Assembly (NCBI GenBank): GCA_013397115.1
Contig: VWZW01004694.1
Coordinates: forward strand, 6,471-70,470
Reading direction: 5' to 3'
Source: Edolisoma coerulescens
Lineage: Eukaryota; Chordata; Aves; Passeriformes; Campephagidae
Length of the DNA stretch: 64,000 bases
Positions 32,401 through 44,634 of this stretch are shown here, piece by piece; the first letter of the stretch is position 1, and the number at the start of each line of letters is the position of its first letter. A program made the position numbers and the translations under genes. The notes beneath the pieces are model-generated. The model ran no database searches and was not told the DNA's origin. It saw only the letters and a list, made by a program, of their open reading frames with translations.

Positions 32401-33205
32401 GCGCCGAGCACATGACAGTGCTGCTTCCAAAAATAAACCCCATAATTAACTTCCTGTTAATTAGAGACAAGCCCAGCCCCGGCCGCCACCCGGCGGAGGC
32501 GGGACTCGAACAGGCCGCACCGCCGTGTGCCTGAAGTGGCCCCACCCGCCTCGGGCTGGAGTGACTGACAGCACTTGCAGCCAATCGATCATCGCTAAGG
32601 GCCCAAGATCCCGCCTCCGGTCACTGCGACCCCGGGTAGCCAATAAGATGTCGACAACGAGCGCGCCCGCCCTCCCGGGCGGGGCCAAGCGCAGCCGTAG
32701 GTTACCCCAGCCAGAGAGAGAGCNNNNNNNNNNNNNNNNNNNNNNNNNNNNNNNNNNNNNNNNNNNNNNNNNNNNNNNNNNNNNNNNNNNNNNNNGACAG
32801 GCGGACCACCCAATAGACAGCCGGCGCTCTAAGTGACAGCCGAGGCATCCAGCCCGCGCGCAGTGGGCGGGGCTCCCCGCGTGGCTTCCGTTCCCGTTGT
32901 GTGAGAGGCCGAGTCCCCAACGGCCTCAGCGCCGCTGCCGCCGCCGGCTCTGGGTCGGGACCGGGGACCGAGCCGAGCTCTCCCCGTTCCCTGCCGCCTC
33001 CGCCCCGGGGGCCGAGCCGAGCCTTCCCCGCCGCCCCAGGAGCCGAGCCGAGCCGAGCCTTCCCCGACCCAGGGGGCCGTGCCGTGCCTCCTCCGCTCCC
33101 CGTCCCGGGGGCTGCGCTGAGCCTCCCCCCGGCCCGCCCCGCCTCTCCGCTTGCTCCAGCGCGGCAGCCTCTCTGGGCCAGGCCCGCGGCCCCCCCGGCC
33201 CAGCC
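32401..33205 (+). promoter_or_regulatory. DCAF7: DCAF7 CpG-island promoter and 5' UTR
   Basis: The CpG island has three CCAAT boxes on the + strand (32581, 32640, 32810), a PBX-PREP-like TGACTGACAG at 32562, further TGACAG/GACAG half-sites either side of an assembly gap, and an ETS-type CTTCCG at 32885. There is no TATA box. Transcription probably starts near 32880-32930, giving a GC-rich leader of about 300 bases. Confidence 0.7.
32724..32795. other. Assembly gap of 72 N in the DCAF7 promoter
   Basis: A run of 72 N interrupts the CpG island between the second and third CCAAT boxes. Real missing length is unknown; ORFs drawn across it are not meaningful. Confidence 0.99.
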
Positions 33206-33343
33206 ATGTCGCTGCACGGGAAGCGGAAGGAGATCTACAAATATGAGGCGCCCTGGACCGTGTACGCCATGAACTGGAGCGTCCGGCCCGACAAGCGGTT
33301 CCGCCTGGCGCTGGGGAGCTTCGTAGAGGAGTACAACAACAAG
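33206..33343 (+). CDS. DCAF7: DCAF7 exon 1
   Basis: Encodes residues 1-46 from ATG at 33206 (context ccagccATGt) to EEYNNK, ending in phase 0 at AAG|GTGGGC. Confidence 0.98.
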
Positions 33344-36300
33344 GTGGGCAGCGGTGGGCACAGGGCCTGGGGCAGAGCAGGGGGTTGACCCTCCTCATCC
33401 CAGGGCTGGGGTGGGCGGGGGTCGCCTGCCCGCCCTGTCCTGGACGCCCGGAGCTGCGCAGAGCCCTCAGGTGCCCCCCGAGGTGCCCTCAGGTGCCCCC
33501 CAGGTGCCCCCCGAGGTGCAGGCGCTGGCCCAGGTCCGGGCTGGTCTCCCCGCGAGCCCGGAGTTGGTGGGACACTGCGGGGCTGCGGTGGGAAGAGCCC
33601 TGGGTGCTGCTGGTTTTGGGATCACGCTGCTGCAGGGCTTCTCCTGACCTCTGAGCTCCGGGAATAACGATTGTGTTGGCTTCAGTCACATAAGCACCAC
33701 ATGCTGTGAGTTCTCTGTGGTGTAAAGAGCTGAAAACTAAAGGCGTGAGGATGAGGCTGGTTTTCACGCTGCTGCTATAGAAATAACACAAGGTCCCCGG
33801 GCTTGGGCATATCTGGCTTTTTGGTCAATATAAAGAAAAGTTCATGCCCAGGACTAAAGTTTGTGCGTATATATGCGTATAGATGTAAACAAGTTCCATT
33901 TCAGTCTGAGGAAAAACTTCTTTCCTTGGACGGTGGCAGAGCACTGGAACAGGCTGGTCAAGGAACTTGTGGAGTCTCCCTTTCTGGTGACATTCCAAAC
34001 CTACCTGGCCGTGTTCCTGTGTCACCTGCTCCAGGTGACCCTGTCTAGAAAGGGGGATTGGACTGGATGATCTCGAGAGTTCCCTTCCAACCCCAGCAAT
34101 TCTATGATTCTGTGATGTACAGGGTGTCTGAGACTGTGTTGGAAATGCGCTGTTCTCATTGTACTTTCTTGCTGTGGAGGACTTCTGTATGACGATAACT
34201 TTTTTCATAAGTATATAAACTACTTTCAGTCATTCCTCAGTACTTTTCCCTGAGAACAAGGGTGTACTGAGGCACGAGATTGTATCTTCAGTGTTTCCCT
34301 GCAAAGTGTAAGTGGAGAATGTCACACAGGTAATAGAGACTGTGTTCGTTTCTCAGAACACCTGTGCAGTCACTTCTGAACAGACTTCAAGGCTCTAGTC
34401 TGGTATAATGAATTTGTAGAAATAGAAGAGAGATGAGGAGATGGATGGAGATAGAGCATCCTGAAATGTCTGTGAAACTGAAGGTTAGCCAATAGAGCTT
34501 GGTGTGTTTGTAGCGTGTAGCTTTGTAGCCTTGTCAAGGTGTTTAATGGAGATTGTGGAAAATACTGTCAGAAAGTTGGTGTTGGGGACAGGGCTCTGTG
34601 CGAGGGTGTGGTGGCAGGGAGTGGCAGGGGTGCCATCTCTTAGAGCAGTTAGATCCCTGCCCTTGCATCGGTCCTAGACACGGTGCTTTGCTGAGCACGT
34701 TGTAGCTCAGGCAGCGTGAGCTCTGTGTGAGAGTTGTCTCCTTTTCCTGGAGAGTGTTGAGGTTCTGGGAATATTGCTGGGGACAGGCTGGGCCTGAGCT
34801 TGAAAACTTCCAATTTGTTTAAAGACCAACTTGAAAACGTTTTTGTAGTCTGTACTCTGAGAAGGTAAAATAGCAAATCTGCTAACAGTTGTTGTTTAGA
34901 GGTGGCACAATTGATTAATAAGGGGTTATACATTTATGTTGCCTATACCTCTTTAAGTTTGGAGCATTCCCTGGGGTTGCTCTCAGTTACAGTATGGTCA
35001 GATCTGCTTTTCAGCTCAAGCTTCCAGTGTAAAGCCACCAAGTCAACTCCTCTCTTCTACCCTTTACACTCACAGTTGTTGCAGACAGAAGTTGTGTAGG
35101 ACTATGTAAATTATCGCTGTCTGTAAATATTACCCAGGGCTTCTCTTGACCTCTGAGCTCCAGGAATAATGATTCTGTTGACTTCAGTCTATGTAAGCAC
35201 CACATGCTGTGAGGTCTGTGTGGTGTAAAGAGCTGGAAACTAATTGTGTGAGGATGAGAAAAGTCTGGATGCTGCTGCTATAGAAATAAAGATGATGTAT
35301 GATTAAAAATCAAACCTGTACAATCAATGCAGTGAAATGTAACCTTCATTTGCTGTGTCTCTGATATTTCAGAGTGATTTTTTTCTATTTTTGTTTTCTT
35401 GTTTGGTGCTTTTCATAGGAAGACAGTTAACAGAGAGCTGTCTTGGCTAATTGCAAGTGTTGTTGTTGCTCAGAGTATTGATGTTGTCTCCTTTACTTTG
35501 GGGACCAGAATATTCTTGGGAGTATTAAAACAGTATCTGCACTGTTTTAATGGTGCCTTACTATGACTCTCTCAGCTGTGCTGAGCCCTTTAGAGGGTGG
35601 TGAAACATTCAGGGAATAGTTTCATGCTCCAGATTGGAAACCCTTGGACAGGTCCTGTAAAACTGTGCTACCTGCACACTTGTTATAAACTCTTCCAGCT
35701 CCTGTCCGTGAACGTGGTATAACCAAAGGAACAAAGGGAAAAAACAGAAGCTCCCATTTAATTAGCCCATGAAATTGTGCAGCAAAGGTGGGGTTTTTAG
35801 CCTGACTTCTGGAGTTAACAGACGTGTAAGATGAAGTTTTATCCTTCTGCATATAATTTGTCCTTCATGGTTGAGATGTTTTATATTGCAGCTTCTGTCA
35901 TCAAAACACACTTATAGGTACAGTTGGCACTAATTAAAAGGACAATGAAAACTGATTTTCATTTTGGCTTTCTCTTTGCACTCTCCTCTTCAGAGGTTTC
36001 TGACAAGGTCCCAGTAACATTTCTGTTCCTGATATTGCAGTGGTTTGTTCCAAATAATTGGCTTTCTTCCACAGTAACAAAAATGGTCTGGAATAGTGTA
36101 GCTTGCTTAAAGTCTGACTAAAAAAGTGAATATACCTTTTCCTTATTACTCGTTTAGGGTTTCTTTTAAAAAGACTCAATGCCCAAGTGTTTGTTGCAGA
36201 AGTGCTAACTGGGAGGGAATTAAGGGGAAAGAGTGGGAGATTTTTGTCTCATTTCTCTCTGATTTTCTGTTTCTGTAGAAATTACCAGCATTTGAAGTAC

Positions 36301-39300
36301 TGCAGATTACATGAACTGTCTGTTTACACCTCTCTTTTGTGGGGAACTCAAACCTCTTGGTTGCCAAACCCTAATTTACTGTGATCCCCAATTCCCAGAC
36401 ACCTCTAACCCCATCAGCCATCGTGCTAATGGGCTCTATGGCACAGACTGAAGCTGGTTGCCAAGACCTGTTTGAACCCCAAAGGAGTTTTGTTTCAGCT
36501 TGTACACCTTCACTGATCAAATCACTGCTACAAGAAGAGAGATGCCTTGCTCTGGTTGAAAGAATGAAATAATTGGAGGTGGTGTTGGAAAACTGCGGTC
36601 AGCCTTTGTGCTCCCTCATGGATCAGTGTCATGATGGGAGGGAACAGCGTTCGTAGGTCTTACTATTTAAAATATGCTCCACGTGCTCCTGGTTGTGGCT
36701 TTGTGGATCAGGAGTGATCTGTGGAAAACACCAGGAAAGGCTGATTTTTGGGATCTCTCTGCAAGACAAAGCTGGAATCCAGTTTAGGAGACAGTAGAGG
36801 TTGTGCCGTGCACAGCTCGCTCCCGTCACTGGAATAGACGGACAGGTTCTGACTGGGTGCTTCCCAGATTTCCACGTCCTCCCAAGCAGTGCCTCAGACA
36901 GAGAGCATTCAGGGCAGTTGTTTTGCCAGAAGGTCGTTTGTTCTGTAAGATCTAGCACTGCAAAGAAAAATTGATTGCACGGTGAAGATTAATTGGTGCT
37001 GTGACATCCTTCTGATTGTACATGACCCTAAAATAATTGTGAAATGTCATTTTGGGTAGTTACTAATTAAAGGGTTGTAGTTTTGGGGGGTTTAAACTAC
37101 TGTGAACTTACTTCACTGTTCCTCCAACCACGTAAGAAAAAGAAGCTGTTACCAAATTCTGCATTGTTTAGTTCTGTCTGATTCTTTTGGATCATGTTGG
37201 AGATGGGATTTTTTTAGAAGTTAAGGAATGCTGATTAAAGGCACTTCTTACTGACATGCACTGTTGCAATTATGCTTTATGTTAATAAGTGCTTGGATTA
37301 TAGTATGCTAAAATTAGATGTGGGTTTTCCTATCTTGAAGTGTTGGAGAAACAAATAAATATTTTGCATTCCTAGCTACTGTCATGGCATAATCACAAAA
37401 CTAGTTGAGACTGAACATGCTGATCCTCGTTTTCTCACTGGAAAGACTTACAGGGAGATGTAGAACGGTTCAAATTGTATCCAGACTGACAGGTACTTTC
37501 CCATAGGCAGCACCTCAGTCTTATCTAGGCTGGACCTCAGGCACTCCTTTGTGCAGCAGCATTCTTGCCTCACTTGCAGAAGGGAGAGACAGGGCTCTGA
37601 TAGAATCAGCATCCTGGAAATAATTCCATGTTCCCTACCCTTGTGTTCAGCCTGCACAAGAGGATGAGTAGAGGGGTTCTGTAATGACTGTGTGTGATCG
37701 ACTCTGAAGAGAAGAGTCACAGCTTTGAATATGCTGAGCTTGGAAAGAATAGAGCTTCTCAAGCATTCCTCCTGCTCCAGTGTCCGGGCAGAGCGTGCCT
37801 CCTGCTCGGAGTTACCGCCAGCTGCTGCAGCTCCGAAGGCTGTGCAGGCGCCTGAGCTGCAGCAGTTGCAGGAGCTCTGGTGATGATAATACAATTTCTG
37901 TTCTCTAATCCAGCCTGCACCTAAACATGTCAAAGATCAGAGGTACTGGATTGCTGAATTGCTTCATCTTTAGGTCTGAGGAGGGGTTAAATGTGACTAT
38001 GCAGTGCAGGAATATTTACATTAAACCAGGGAAAGGGGATCCTTTGCTGTTTGAGATTTGCTTCTGGTGATGAGGATGTTGATTGCTTTGTGTGGGATTA
38101 ATACACTCATGTTGAGTGGGAAACAGCATAAGCAAAGGAGAAATGATTAGAGGTCATTTGTCTTCTGATCCTAACCTTGCCACAAGATTTTCTATCACCA
38201 AGGACAATTTGCTTCCTTTGTAAAATCCTCTTAGTATTTCTGATCCCTAAAGGAGTTAGAAAGCTATTTGTCAATCACTTCAGAAGTCTGGGAGATTTTT
38301 GACTGATTTATACTGGAGTATGAAGGATAATAAGGAGTAGTTATAATAAAGAGAGGGCAAGACAAGACTGTATTTCAGTTTTTGGAAGCATACTTGGTTG
38401 CATCTTTTAGTGTTTGTTGTGGGGTGGAAAGGATGGGGCTTCTCGTTGTTGGGTGGCAAGGTTTGCATTTAAGAGCGTCTCTAAATGAGCTCACAAAACT
38501 GCAAATTAATTAGATTTTAAGACCCACTGAAGCATTTGTTAGTTTTCTGTTATGGGGGAAAAAATATGATAGATTTCCCATCTAGTTGAAATGTGTAGTT
38601 TATTAGACAAATTGCTTATCCCAGGATAAGCATAAATTTTGGATTTTTTCAGATAAACATCTTAGGAAAAGTCCATTAAGCTACTGTTCCCAGGAGGAAG
38701 CTGCTGTGTGGAAAGTACTGGGAAGTTCCTACTGTGAGCAGCTTACAAACTAATTGTAGTGAGACATCCCCATAATGTTTGTGTTTGAGCAGCATTTCAC
38801 ACAGTGGGACTTCCATCCTGTTTGGGTCCTGTAGTCACTGCAGGTTAAACAAGTCCTCCCAGAACCTTTTGTTCTCTGAACACTTTCTGACATGTCAATA
38901 TTTTTCTAATAACATCATGTCTGGGACTTCAAGCATTACTTCAGGTGCTGTCATGACCAGGCTGTGTGGAGATAGTTTCTTGTTTGCTCTGTTTTGCATC
39001 ACTCTCACAACAGGGCGAGATTAGCCCTTCCCCCTGACACATCACTGTGCAAAAACACTAATTTGGAACTCAGTTACCTACAATCTTTCAGCAGACCTAC
39101 TTTCTTGGTCTGTTCACACAAAACGTTTGAATAATTATGTAACCCTTTTAGCTTCCCAATATTTGGTTTTTTTAGGTTTGAATTCTGTTTTACTTTCTTC
39201 CTCTCTGATGTAATTAATCTATGAGTCTTTCATGCACCTGCGACAGAACATTTTGGGTCATGTGGTGCTGAAAAAGCTTGCCAGCTACCTGACTGGATCC

Positions 39301-42300
39301 ATCACAGTCTGCAAGGTTATGGCTGAGAATTCCATAATAGTTTGCACTTTAATTGTGCAAACGACAGCTTGTTTTGCTCTCTGAAGATGACATTGTCAGC
39401 ATCGGTTCAGTTAAGGATGAGTTAGAATAATGTTTCTGCAGTTTAAGTCTGGGATTTAAACTGGCCTTTGCAATGTGGAAGAAGGAAGGGTGGTCTTTAA
39501 TCCTTTAGGATTGGATTTCAGTTCATTTGGGATCATCTCTTCAAATCAAAGCTCTGTGGTGATTATGGATACTTCACTTTACTTATGTGCCCCAGCAACT
39601 CTTGAACAATTTCTCATTTCATTGACGTGATGATCCCTTTATATTGTCCTTGAGGTGACTGGAGATGTCCTGCAACACACTCAGTCTTAATGCTATCATT
39701 AGAAATTAGTATTTTGATAAAATGCTTTCTTTTAAATATGGTTTCCCACAGGTGCAGCTTGTTGGTTTGGATGAAGAGAGCTCAGAATTCATTTGCAGGA
39801 ACACCTTTGATCATCCCTACCCCACCACAAAGCTGATGTGGATCCCAGACACCAAGGGAGTCTACCCAGACCTGTTGGCCACCAGCGGTGACTACCTGCG
39901 AGTGTGGAGAGTGAGTAAATCCTCCCTAGGAAAAGATGAACCATGACATGAATTGTGTTACATATTGATCTCTTTTTCACTCAAGACAAGATTTTCTTCA
40001 CTGCAGTAATGTGACTATATGAAGACTATAGGAGAAGGAGAATTATCATGGTAATTGCTGTCTTAATCAGATTATTGAAAATGGAGTTGGTGGTTGTGTT
40101 TTCCAGAGCTTTAGGATATAAAGCTGAGAGGAAAGAAACCTGGGATTAACTCCTAATGTTTTGTGCCAGTGGAACAAGTTGGGTGATGTTGCTTTTTAAG
40201 TCAGATGTTTCATTTTCTCTAAAGGTGGGTGAAACCGAGACCCGGCTGGAGTGTTTGCTGAACAACAACAAGAACTCGGATTTCTGTGCTCCGCTGACAT
40301 CATTTGACTGGAATGAAGTGGATCCTTACCTGTTAGGTGAGACTGACAAAATGTTATGTTTTTGGCACACTTTTGAATTTAGTCTGATGAAGTCTGGGCT
40401 GTAACTGCTGCTGTGTCACTGCGTGTCCACTGGTTAATCTGAGAATTAACCGCAGGCTGCTGCATCATAGAAACTGCTGTTGTCTTATGTTAAAAAATAA
40501 AAACAATCATCTCATGGAGACTTTTGTTTTCATTGGAAGGTACCCTGTCCAGTGCAGGATGGGTCACTCAGGTTGGGCTAGGGACATTTGGGGATAGGGA
40601 GTCTTGGCCTTCAGGGCTGGTGAGCTGTTGTTGCAGTGCTGAGTAAGGATGTGCATCAGCTCTGTGACTTAGAGTGTTCTGGAGTGGATATAAAACTGCA
40701 CTGAGCTGTGTGTTTTGTGAAGCCATTTCAGCAGCAGGAGGAGAGCCAGGAGTCCTCAATTCAGTTGGAGGAGGGGGCTGAACACGTAAGGTTTAATTGT
40801 AGCCTGCGGGACAAATTGTGAATCCAAGATGACTGATCCAGAGGTTTGTTTCCCAGAAGAGAACAGCCATTTATGTCAGGGGGATTTGCCCAGAGATTAA
40901 CAGTGATAATATGTCTTAGTAATTATTTACTACATGATTTATTTTTTGTGTGTTACATCTCTCATCTCTTAAGAGCTTTACTGCTTAACCCCACCTTCAG
41001 TCCACAGCAACAATCAATTAATAATAACACGCCATCACAACACTGATTGAATTTGGGGTTTGGCATGCGCAAGAGACGTACAGGATGGGAAAGTTGATCT
41101 CAGAGTTGCATCAGGTTTCTGAATAGATTGAAGCAGACACGAGCTATTTACACTTTATTCCTGTGTGGAAGGCTGTTTCTGCAGCTGAAAGGTTTAGGTC
41201 ATTTAAATGCATGGAAGATTGCTGGCTGTTTGACATTCTTGATTTTAATTCTATGCTGTTCTCATGGCTATTTTGATCTGTAGATGTTGGGGGATGTTAC
41301 ATTAATCCAGGAAATGATTAAATCATTTGTGACAATATTAATTTTGCTAATAGAAGTGGTTTTGTTTCAGGTACCTCTAGTATTGACACAACCTGCACTA
41401 TTTGGGGTCTGGAGACAGGACAGGTTCTGGGAAGAGTAAATTTGGTGTCTGGCCACGTGAAGACCCAGCTTATTGCACACGACAAAGAGGTGATGGGGGG
41501 TTTTGATTGTTAACATTGCATCTTTTTAAAGCAGTAGAAAAGGAGCAGAACTTTTCCATTTTCATCTTTTTTTCTTGAACAATCTAATGATTCAAAAAGA
41601 TCATTTATTTAAGTTTCTATACAGTTTTTCTAAGATTATATACAGTTTTGAGTACCTAAATACTGTTGGCGATCGAAACAATTCTTTTTACTCATCATAG
41701 GCTCTTGACTTAAGAACGTGCTTGTTTTACCAGATTGTGCTCCAGAATATTGTAGAAAAATGAGGTAAAACATCAAATTAGACTTGAAATCAACCACATA
41801 TCGAAGGCAATAAACAGCTTGCAAAATTCTTTCATTTTACCATTTTACTTTTCAATGTGAAAACCCCCAAGTCTGGGAAATCGATATGTTTTCGTTTCAG
41901 TGAGCGATACTATAATTACATAAACATGTATTTCCTCCTTTTGGCAAGTGTAATAACTGCACAGTTGCAGGGAACGTCAGAGTGTTTGAGAGACTGTGTG
42001 GCGGTGAAACGCGCCGTCCCTGCCCGCGCTGCGCTCCCCGGGGGTGGAGCTGAGGCTGTGCTTTGTGCAGGTTTACGACATCGCCTTCAGCCGCGCGGGC
42101 GGCGGCAGGGACATGTTTGCCTCGGTGGGTGCCGATGGCTCGGTGAGGATGTTCGACCTCCGTCACCTGGAGCACAGCACCATCATCTATGAGGACCCTC
42201 AGCACCACCCGCTGCTGCGTCTCTGCTGGAATAAGCAGGATCCCAACTATCTGGCTACGATGGCCATGGACGGGATGGAGGTAAGGCAGCAGCTCGTCTT

Positions 42301-43659
42301 CCCTCGGTGCTGCTGTTGGTTTTCTGCGGGGGGTGGCTTGATACTGATTTATAGCCAGGTATTTAAGGTAAGGGGGCAGTGTCAGTACCCGAGGTATGAT
42401 TAAGGACCAGTCCTTAGTGCACTAAGGAGTTAAAGAAGTGACTTTGGCATTATAAACTTGAGCTTTATGGCTTGTATATATTTCAGCTGATTTTTAAGAG
42501 GAGTCTGTGAGCAGCTGGGCAATAATTTTCACATAAAATCTTAACTGCAGGTGTTTTAGTCACCTTGTTCTTTCCCAGTCCAGTGTTAGTTTGTTACCAG
42601 GGCCGCTTCAGGGAAGCACAGTTTGTTTGCCGCTGTGGCCTAACTCACAAGCTGCCTGTGAGGTCTGAGTTCTTTTGAGACATGTGGCACACTGACCAAC
42701 TGGAAGCTGCTCTTTAGGAGCAGGGCTTGCTTGCCAACCACATCCTTTAGGAAAGAGCCATGTTTATAGCCTTACCTCAAAATATGTAGTATTTTGAAGA
42801 AATTAATTTTTGGAAATGCAATTTATTAATGTAGCTGGTTTTTGTTTCTGAAGGTTGTGATTCTAGATGTCAGGGTTCCCTGCACCCCTGTTGCCAGATT
42901 AAACAACCACAGAGCGTGTGTAAATGGAATTGCCTGGGCACCTCACTCTTCTTGCCACATCTGTACAGCAGGTAAGCGTGACCTACAGGGGAATCTCAGA
43001 GTCTTTCGCTGCATTTGCAAAATCCTCTTCATCCTAAAGTTTATGCAGTTCTCTGCCCGAATTTTGCTAAAGAATACTTGAAGTTTAGCAGCCCTTTATT
43101 AGTGACTTTCCTAAAATGTTACGGAAATAGACACCTACTAGAGTTTTTTGTGTGGGAGTGGTGAGCCCAGTACCCAAACTGTGCATCAGCTCTGGCTAAG
43201 CTGTGTTATTTTAATGCTCCTTAGCTTTTTTGCAATCCAGTTCTTAAATGTTTTCTACTGTTATGAGTTCCACTAGTCATTTGTTTATCAGCTCTGTCCT
43301 GGATAATGTGTAATGATCCAAGTTTATTTTGTTGGAGCATAATTGTGTTGTTATAACTGGCTTGAATATGGATCAGGACTGGAACAGCCACATCTTATCT
43401 GGCTCCTTAGGCTATAGGCCTGTAGTTGGCACGCACGGAGATATTGTGACACTCTGACTGTACTTGCATTTCTCGTCTCTGTGCAGCGGACGATCACCAG
43501 GCTCTCATATGGGACATCCAGCAAATGCCTCGTGCCATTGAGGACCCGATCCTGGCCTACACAGCCGAGGGAGAGATCAACAATGTACAGTGGGCATCCA
43601 CCCAGCCAGACTGGATAGCCATCTGCTACAACAACTGCCTGGAGATCCTCAGAGTCTAA
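33206..43659 (+). CDS. DCAF7: DCAF7 (WDR68), WD40 scaffold protein (whole gene, 7 coding exons)
   Basis: DCAF7 is a WD40 adaptor that binds DYRK1A/DYRK1B and HIPK2 kinases and acts as a DDB1-CUL4 substrate receptor. Exons 33206-33343, 39752-39910, 40225-40336, 41371-41489, 42071-42280, 42854-42971 and 43487-43659 join to 1,029 nt: 342 residues plus TAA, the same length as human DCAF7. The product begins MSLHGKRKEIYKYEAPWTVY and ends NNCLEILRV. WD-type strand ends are visible (DYLRVWR at 93-99, CTIWGLE, VRMFDLR, ALIWDIQ). By eye the protein follows the vertebrate sequence without visible gaps, as expected for one of the most conserved WD40 proteins. No frameshift or premature stop was found. 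Confidence 0.98.
33634..33788 (+). repeat. Intron 1 direct duplication, copy 1
   Basis: The block running from 'agggcttctcctgacctctg' through 'taagcaccacatgctgtgag' to 'gctgctgctatagaaataa' recurs 1.5 kb downstream at 35136-35290 with scattered substitutions and small indels. It is not a CR1 tail, and I do not recognise it as a known family. Confidence 0.85.
33893..34115 (+). repeat. CR1 LINE 3' tail
   Basis: 'ggtggcagagcactggaaca', 'ggactggatgatctcgagag' and 'ttctatgattctgtgat' match the avian CR1 end with its 8-base terminal repeat. Truncated. Confidence 0.93.
35136..35290 (+). repeat. Intron 1 direct duplication, copy 2
   Basis: Second copy of the block at 33634-33788, same orientation, with the shared core 'taagcaccacatgctgtgag' and the same ending 'gctgctgctatagaaataa'. 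By eye the copies agree at roughly four of five positions or better. Confidence 0.85.
39752..39910 (+). CDS. DCAF7: DCAF7 exon 2
   Basis: Encodes residues 47-99 (VQLVGLDEESSEF to GDYLRVWR), phase 0 at both ends; acceptor TTTCCCACAG, donor AGA|GTGAGT. Confidence 0.98.
40225..40336 (+). CDS. DCAF7: DCAF7 exon 3
   Basis: Encodes residues 100-136 (VGETETRLECLLNNNKNSDF to DWNEVDPYLL), ending in phase 1 at TTAG|GTGAGA. Confidence 0.98.
40337..41370 (+). other. DCAF7: DCAF7 intron 3
   Basis: AT-rich unique sequence. I see nothing beyond normal splice signals. Confidence 0.6.
41371..41489 (+). CDS. DCAF7: DCAF7 exon 4
   Basis: Encodes residues 137-176 (GTSSIDTTCTIWGLETGQV to LIAHDKE); acceptor TTGTTTCAG, donor GAG|GTGATG. 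Confidence 0.98.
41490..42070 (+). other. DCAF7: DCAF7 intron 4
   Basis: AT-rich unique sequence; the last 70 bases turn GC-rich towards exon 5. Nothing else recognised. Confidence 0.6.
42071..42280 (+). CDS. DCAF7: DCAF7 exon 5
   Basis: Encodes residues 177-246 (VYDIAFSRAGGGRDMFASVG to MAMDGME), carrying the central WD repeats; donor GAG|GTAAGG. It is markedly GC-richer than the flanking introns. Confidence 0.98.
42281..42853 (+). other. DCAF7: DCAF7 intron 5
   Basis: Unique AT-rich sequence with no recognised element. Confidence 0.6.
42854..42971 (+). CDS. DCAF7: DCAF7 exon 6
   Basis: Encodes residues 247-285 (VVILDVRVPCTPVARLNNHR to CHICTA), ending in phase 1 at GCAG|GTAAGC. Confidence 0.98.
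42972..43486 (+). other. DCAF7: DCAF7 intron 6
   Basis: Unique AT-rich sequence with no recognised element. Confidence 0.6.
43487..43659 (+). CDS. DCAF7: DCAF7 exon 7, last coding exon
   Basis: Encodes residues 286-342 (ADDHQALIWDIQQMPRAIED to NNCLEILRV) and ends with TAA at 43657-43659; acceptor CTCTGTGCAG. Confidence 0.98.
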
Positions 43660-44628
43660 CTTTGCCGCTTCGTGCACAGTGAGGCAGGGCTGTGTCATTC
43701 CCCCTCCCCTCTAAAGTAAGAACACCACCAGTCAAGTGGCCAGTATCTGTTGTTGCTTTGCATCTACTGTTACAAGAAACTGTTACAAGAATCGATGGCA
43801 GGGGTCTCCTGTCTCTCAAGACTCTAAAATGCAGAGACGTGCTGAGCCTCTTGGACCTTCTGGGTTCTGGTTTTCTTGTTGAATTCTTTTTCCCTCAGTA
43901 AAAGTTCTGTATATTTGTTTGTTGACTGTATTAATAAGCTTGCAGGCTTTTAAGTTGCTGCATATGTCCATGTGTTTGTCAGCCAGCTGAGGTAGCACAT
44001 CAACCAGTTTAATCGATGCAGGTGCATCTAAAACAAGGTGGGGGGGGAAAGACAATGATGTTAACAGCCACCTTGGCAGGAATCTGTATCATTCCTGTTG
44101 TTGCTGCCTCTAAACTGTTTAAACGTTTGTATGTTTTTTATATATTGGGCTAACTTTCTATTGAGTAAGGTTTTTCTCCCTAATTCTTACTTTTGATATG
44201 TGATCCACTTCCATATGTCCAAAGCAGGACCTGTTCATGGATACAAACCACAGTAACACTGCAGGCTCCCTGGCAGTAAAGGCCTGCCAGAATTAACTGT
44301 TGCCTTGGCTCCCTGTATCTGGTGACCTGGGCAGAATTTTCTGGTGCTGTGAAGTACAAGTACTTGTTGCACAATTTCTTTACACTTTTCTGATGCTCGA
44401 GGCAGTTGTTACTATGGTAGGTCTCATTTTTAAATTCTAACTGAGTTTGTGTGTCTGCTGCAGTCACGTTAGCAAACAGAGCGGTGATAAGGTTGAGAAA
44501 GAAGACCCGTGCAGGACGTGAGCTCCCAGGAGGTAAACAACTCCTGAAAAAATGTATTTGTAATGGACTTGGGATTGACACTTCAATCAAATGATTTCCC
44601 CTCGGAAGACTTACGTTATCTAAATCAA

Positions 44629-44634
44629 AATAAA
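44629..44634 (+). terminator. DCAF7: Possible proximal DCAF7 polyadenylation signal
   Basis: First AATAAA after the stop codon, about 970 bases downstream, followed by a T-rich stretch. Confidence 0.4.

Larger units (their letters stand above)
33344..39751 (+). other. DCAF7: DCAF7 intron 1
   Basis: At 6.4 kb this is the longest DCAF7 intron. It starts GC-rich and turns AT-rich from about 33.6 kb. It contains two copies of a direct repeat of about 155 bases and a + strand CR1 tail. No other gene or RNA was recognised. Confidence 0.75.

Noticed and set aside
32525..32836. ORFs translated across the N gap at 32724
   Set aside because: The frame across unknown bases is meaningless; promoter sequence of DCAF7.
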